From Tenericutes bacterium MZ-XQ (GTDB lineage Bacteria; Bacillota_I; Bacilli_A; Acholeplasmatales; Acholeplasmataceae), in NCBI GenBank assembly GCA_002838205.1, contig CP017950.1, forward strand, positions 1,184,858 through 1,248,857: 64,000 nucleotides of DNA. Reading direction: 5' to 3'. Position 1 is the first letter of the stretch; each line of letters opens with the position of its first letter. The notes beneath the pieces are model-generated. The model was not told the DNA's origin, ran no database searches, and saw nothing but the letters and a program-made list of their open reading frames with translations. Below, in pieces: positions 61,571 through 64,000 of this stretch. A program made the position numbers and the translations under genes.

Positions 61571-62635
61571 CTATTTTTCTGGAAAATTCAAGTCTTTCTT
61601 CAAATTATCTATGACTTCTTCAAGTCTTTGATAATCGATTAAGTAACCAACTTTTTTATTCTTTTCTCTGCTAAATATAATGACTCCACTTGTAAGGAAC
61701 TCATTAATATGATAAGAAATCGTTGCACTTGATACATCAAGTGTGCTTGCAATATCTTTAACTGCAGTGACTCCACTTGCAAGCAATCTTAATGTTTCAT
61801 ATCGTGTTTGATCACCGAGTGCTTTAAATATTTTAACTCTTTGAATCAACTTATTCTCATTAATCTCTTCAACTTTGTTAAATGCTTGTTCCATTTCAAT
61901 ACCCCAGACAAATCGACACTCATCAGTGTTAAAGAATCTCATGGTAAATGGAAATAGAATAGATATATAAACTTGACATTCATCATATCCTGAAAAATCA
62001 AATTCAATAGCATTTTTCGTGATTTTACTAAACTCTTTATTTGGTTGAGAAGATAATCTTTTTATTAATCTATCAGCAACTTCTTCTGCTTTTGTATCAT
62101 ATTTTTCATAAAAATCATAATAAAAATGTTCAATTTTAGTTAGTAATTGAGTAAATCCTTTTAAGTGTTCTTTTGGATTTTGAATCATTAAAAATAAATT
62201 CCACTTGTTTGCTGATTCTAACTTAAGTGTATTGATGTGATTAAATGCATCACTCTCAGTTACTTCTTGGTCAAAATCTTCATCTTGTATAGCAAACATA
62301 GCTTTGATTAAACCCTTTTTAAATACATCATCATCGATGTCTTTTAAATAATTAAGGTATTGATGTTCATCTTTATAGTCATTAATTGGAAATGCTTTAA
62401 GTAAAATATTGATGAACTCATACTCGGCGTATGTCCCTTTTTGATAGTACTTATTTATTTCTGTTTCATATTTTGCTAATTCGTGTTCCATATTGCTATA
62501 AAAGTTTAAAATCTCTTTATCTAGTATTTCTTCAAAAATTTGATCATCATCTTGCTCGTTGTATGAATAATAAACTCTTGGAAACAAGAAATAATCATAC
62601 ATTTTACTAAATTCTTTAATATACTTAAACTTCAT
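61571..62635 (-). CDS. ArsR-like winged-helix regulator with large N-terminal domain
   Basis: 354 residues. The HTH is at the C-terminus (about 265-345: KIFKALGDQTRYETLRLLASGVTAVKDIASTLDVSSATISYHINEFLTSGVI), ArsR type. The N-terminal 250 residues are helical, with no known motif; they may sense a ligand. No Cys metal site is evident. It overlaps the MFS gene by 11 bases and probably controls it. Confidence 0.8.
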   Translation of the reverse strand: MKFKYIKEFSKMYDYFLFPRVYYSYNEQDDDQIFEEILDKEILNFYSNMEHELAKYETEINKYYQKGTYAEYEFINILLKAFPINDYKDEHQYLNYLKDIDDDVFKKGLIKAMFAIQDEDFDQEVTESDAFNHINTLKLESANKWNLFLMIQNPKEHLKGFTQLLTKIEHFYYDFYEKYDTKAEEVADRLIKRLSSQPNKEFSKITKNAIEFDFSGYDECQVYISILFPFTMRFFNTDECRFVWGIEMEQAFNKVEEINENKLIQRVKIFKALGDQTRYETLRLLASGVTAVKDIASTLDVSSATISYHINEFLTSGVIIFSREKNKKVGYLIDYQRLEEVIDNLKKDLNFPEK

Positions 62636-63929
62636 GAACTAATGCACCGCTTTCTATAGAAACTTTTTCTACTTTGTCATCACTTGGTTCGTCAATTGCC
62701 TTCATTTTTTGATAATAGATCATCACACCAAGTACAACGATTGCTCCATTGATAATAACAACTAATCCTGGATTAATTATATCATAAAGATAACCAAAAA
62801 GCACTTGTCCAAGCGGCATTGCGATTGTCGCGACTACAGTTAGTGTAGTTCCTACTCTGCCCATAAACTCTAATGGTACTGATTTTTGAAATACTGTTTG
62901 AGTCAAAATATTGATTGAAGTAATAAAGACTCCTACAAAGAAACATAAGATTAAAACAATTGCATATGATAATATACCGTCTTTTACCATATAAATGCTT
63001 TGATTAATCGTTATTGAAAAAAGCATGATAACGAGTCCAGTAGACATGAACAACGCAATTAAAGCTGATCCAAACTTAACATTTTTAAGTTTTTTAGTCA
63101 CTAAAATTGGTGTAATCATTGTTGATGCAGATAAAACCGTTTGAACAAATCCTAATTGAACGTCAGATTGATGTAATACTTCTCTAACTAGAAATATTAA
63201 TCCGACACTGAAAAACGGCGCAACACTAAAATTAACGATAATTGCTAGTGCTATAACTACTTTTAAAGTTTTTAATTGTTTAATAATTTTTAATCCCTCA
63301 ACAAAATCTTTCTTAAATGATGAAACACTTTTTTTCACTTGATTTTTAATTTTAGGAATATCTATAAATAGTTCGCTTATTGCTGATAAAAGGAAACTTG
63401 TTGCGTTAATCATTACTGCAATAAGTAAGCCAAATGTACTAAACAATAAAGCTCCGATGACCGGACCCATAAGCTGTCCAAATGAAACAAGTGTCATTCT
63501 TAGTGAGTTAGCTTCTAGATATTGGTCTTCATCAACAATACTTGGCATCACCGCAGCCATTGAAGAACCAAAGAAGATCTCAATAACCTCTAGAATAACT
63601 ACTACGCCATATATCAACGCTATGCTCACTTCTCCTTGTAAAAAGATTAAGTAAGAAAAGCCAAATAATAGACAGGCATTCATTATATCTAAAGTAACAA
63701 TGACCTTCTTTTTGTCGAACCAATCTCCAAATACACCTGCGACTGGAGATAATAATAGTCTAGGCAAAATTGAAATTGCCAACATTGATGCGAATATTGT
63801 TGCTGATCCGGTAATGGATAAAACATAAAGTGATAATACAAATTGTTGAATGTTGCTACCAAGTAAAGATACAAAGTTTCCGATCACTAGCAGCATGTAG
63901 TTTTTGTTTTTTAATAGTGTTTTGTTCAT
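62625..63929 (-). CDS. MFS transporter (multidrug-type exporter)
   Basis: 434 residues, twelve helices. MLLVIGNFVSLLGSNIQQFVLSLYVLSITGSATIFASMLAISILPRLLLSPVAGVFGDWFDKKKVIVTLDI has the MFS loop 2-3 signature (GDWFDKKKV), with a family layout like macrolide/MefA-type exporters. AAAGGAG precedes the ATG. It is the first gene of the operon with the ArsR-like regulator. Bases 63930-64000 hold only its upstream region. Confidence 0.87.
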   Translation of the reverse strand: MNKTLLKNKNYMLLVIGNFVSLLGSNIQQFVLSLYVLSITGSATIFASMLAISILPRLLLSPVAGVFGDWFDKKKVIVTLDIMNACLLFGFSYLIFLQGEVSIALIYGVVVILEVIEIFFGSSMAAVMPSIVDEDQYLEANSLRMTLVSFGQLMGPVIGALLFSTFGLLIAVMINATSFLLSAISELFIDIPKIKNQVKKSVSSFKKDFVEGLKIIKQLKTLKVVIALAIIVNFSVAPFFSVGLIFLVREVLHQSDVQLGFVQTVLSASTMITPILVTKKLKNVKFGSALIALFMSTGLVIMLFSITINQSIYMVKDGILSYAIVLILCFFVGVFITSINILTQTVFQKSVPLEFMGRVGTTLTVVATIAMPLGQVLFGYLYDIINPGLVVIINGAIVVLGVMIYYQKMKAIDEPSDDKVEKVSIESGALVHEV

Positions 63930-64000
63930 GAATAAGCTCCTTTACGATTTTGAATTATAATCATTATAGTTTTGTATTAATGCCATTGGTAATAAAGATA

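Noticed and set aside
62425-62446. Partial match to the 22-bp element (GGCGTATGTCCC)
   Set aside because: It lies inside the coding region of the ArsR-like gene, lacks two bases of the core and has no promoter beside it.

Overview
Organism. The window is AT-rich and low-GC, with strong Shine-Dalgarno sites (AGGAGG type) and the standard stop set: TGA ends several genes (for example those ending at 10617, 34401 and 43000) and is not read as Trp. Gene content is Bacillota-like: GlpP antitermination, an MhqO/MhqR/MhqD cluster, a UvrX/YolD-like pair and PadR plus HAAS-domain pairs. An IS1634-type element with a long target duplication adds a Mollicutes flavour. My best guess is a relative of Acholeplasmatales/Izemoplasmatales or another low-GC Bacillota, held loosely. 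No tRNA, rRNA or CRISPR array was found.

Layout. 1-1612: ABC exporter (cut by the window edge) and a HAD phosphatase. 1716-7100: an accessory region around the tmRNA gene, with a predicted small transcript, a GNAT/antitoxin-like pair, two unknown coiled-coil genes and an IS1634-type element flanked by 117-bp direct repeats. 7110-16524: methyltransferase, RluF-like enzyme, secreted EEP phosphoesterase, GNAT/AlkD, the mhq-type electrophile cluster, GNAT/PIG-L, and a PadR regulator with its HAAS/DUF4097 partner. 16610-18349: an IS1182-type element inserted in a terminator palindrome. 18530-23700: ldh, queG, an RluD-like enzyme and a GH18 lipoprotein. About 23.8-25.6 kb: an IS91-like HUH element. 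25659-36678: glutamate dehydrogenase, GMP reductase, membrane proteins, a second PadR/HAAS pair, nitroreductase, cyclophilin and a Y-family polymerase with a YolD partner. 36709-40719: heterodimeric ABC exporter with a MarR regulator. 40809-46168: a glycerol catabolic operon (glpP, three-part G3P dehydrogenase, glpK) with two attenuator-like hairpins. 46179-50369: nitroreductase, then the quorum-sensing-like locus, then an RlmI-like methyltransferase. 50413-63929: TetR/MMPL pair, a four-domain CoA-disulfide reductase fusion, Pcp plus amidase, a second MhqD-like esterase, an acyltransferase-like pair, and an ArsR-like/MFS pair.

Most interesting system. At 46782-49192 a Rgg/PlcR-like HTH-helical regulator is divergent from a three-gene operon. 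The first product is a 127-aa exported or membrane-anchored precursor carrying three tandem copies of one acidic peptide (core FENSGSFEWCDEVEI) plus a degenerate fourth. The 15-residue core is identical in all copies although its codons differ at five synonymous positions, while the linkers diverge. A 22-bp imperfect palindrome lies directly upstream of the operon's -35 box. The same 22 bp recurs exactly once more, about 46 kb away (1875-1896), with the same spacing to a second promoter that would drive a roughly 125-nt transcript beside ssrA. I read this as a candidate peptide-pheromone (RRNPP-type) circuit with a multi-copy propeptide and a remote small-RNA or micropeptide target. No function has been shown; this is inference from sequence.
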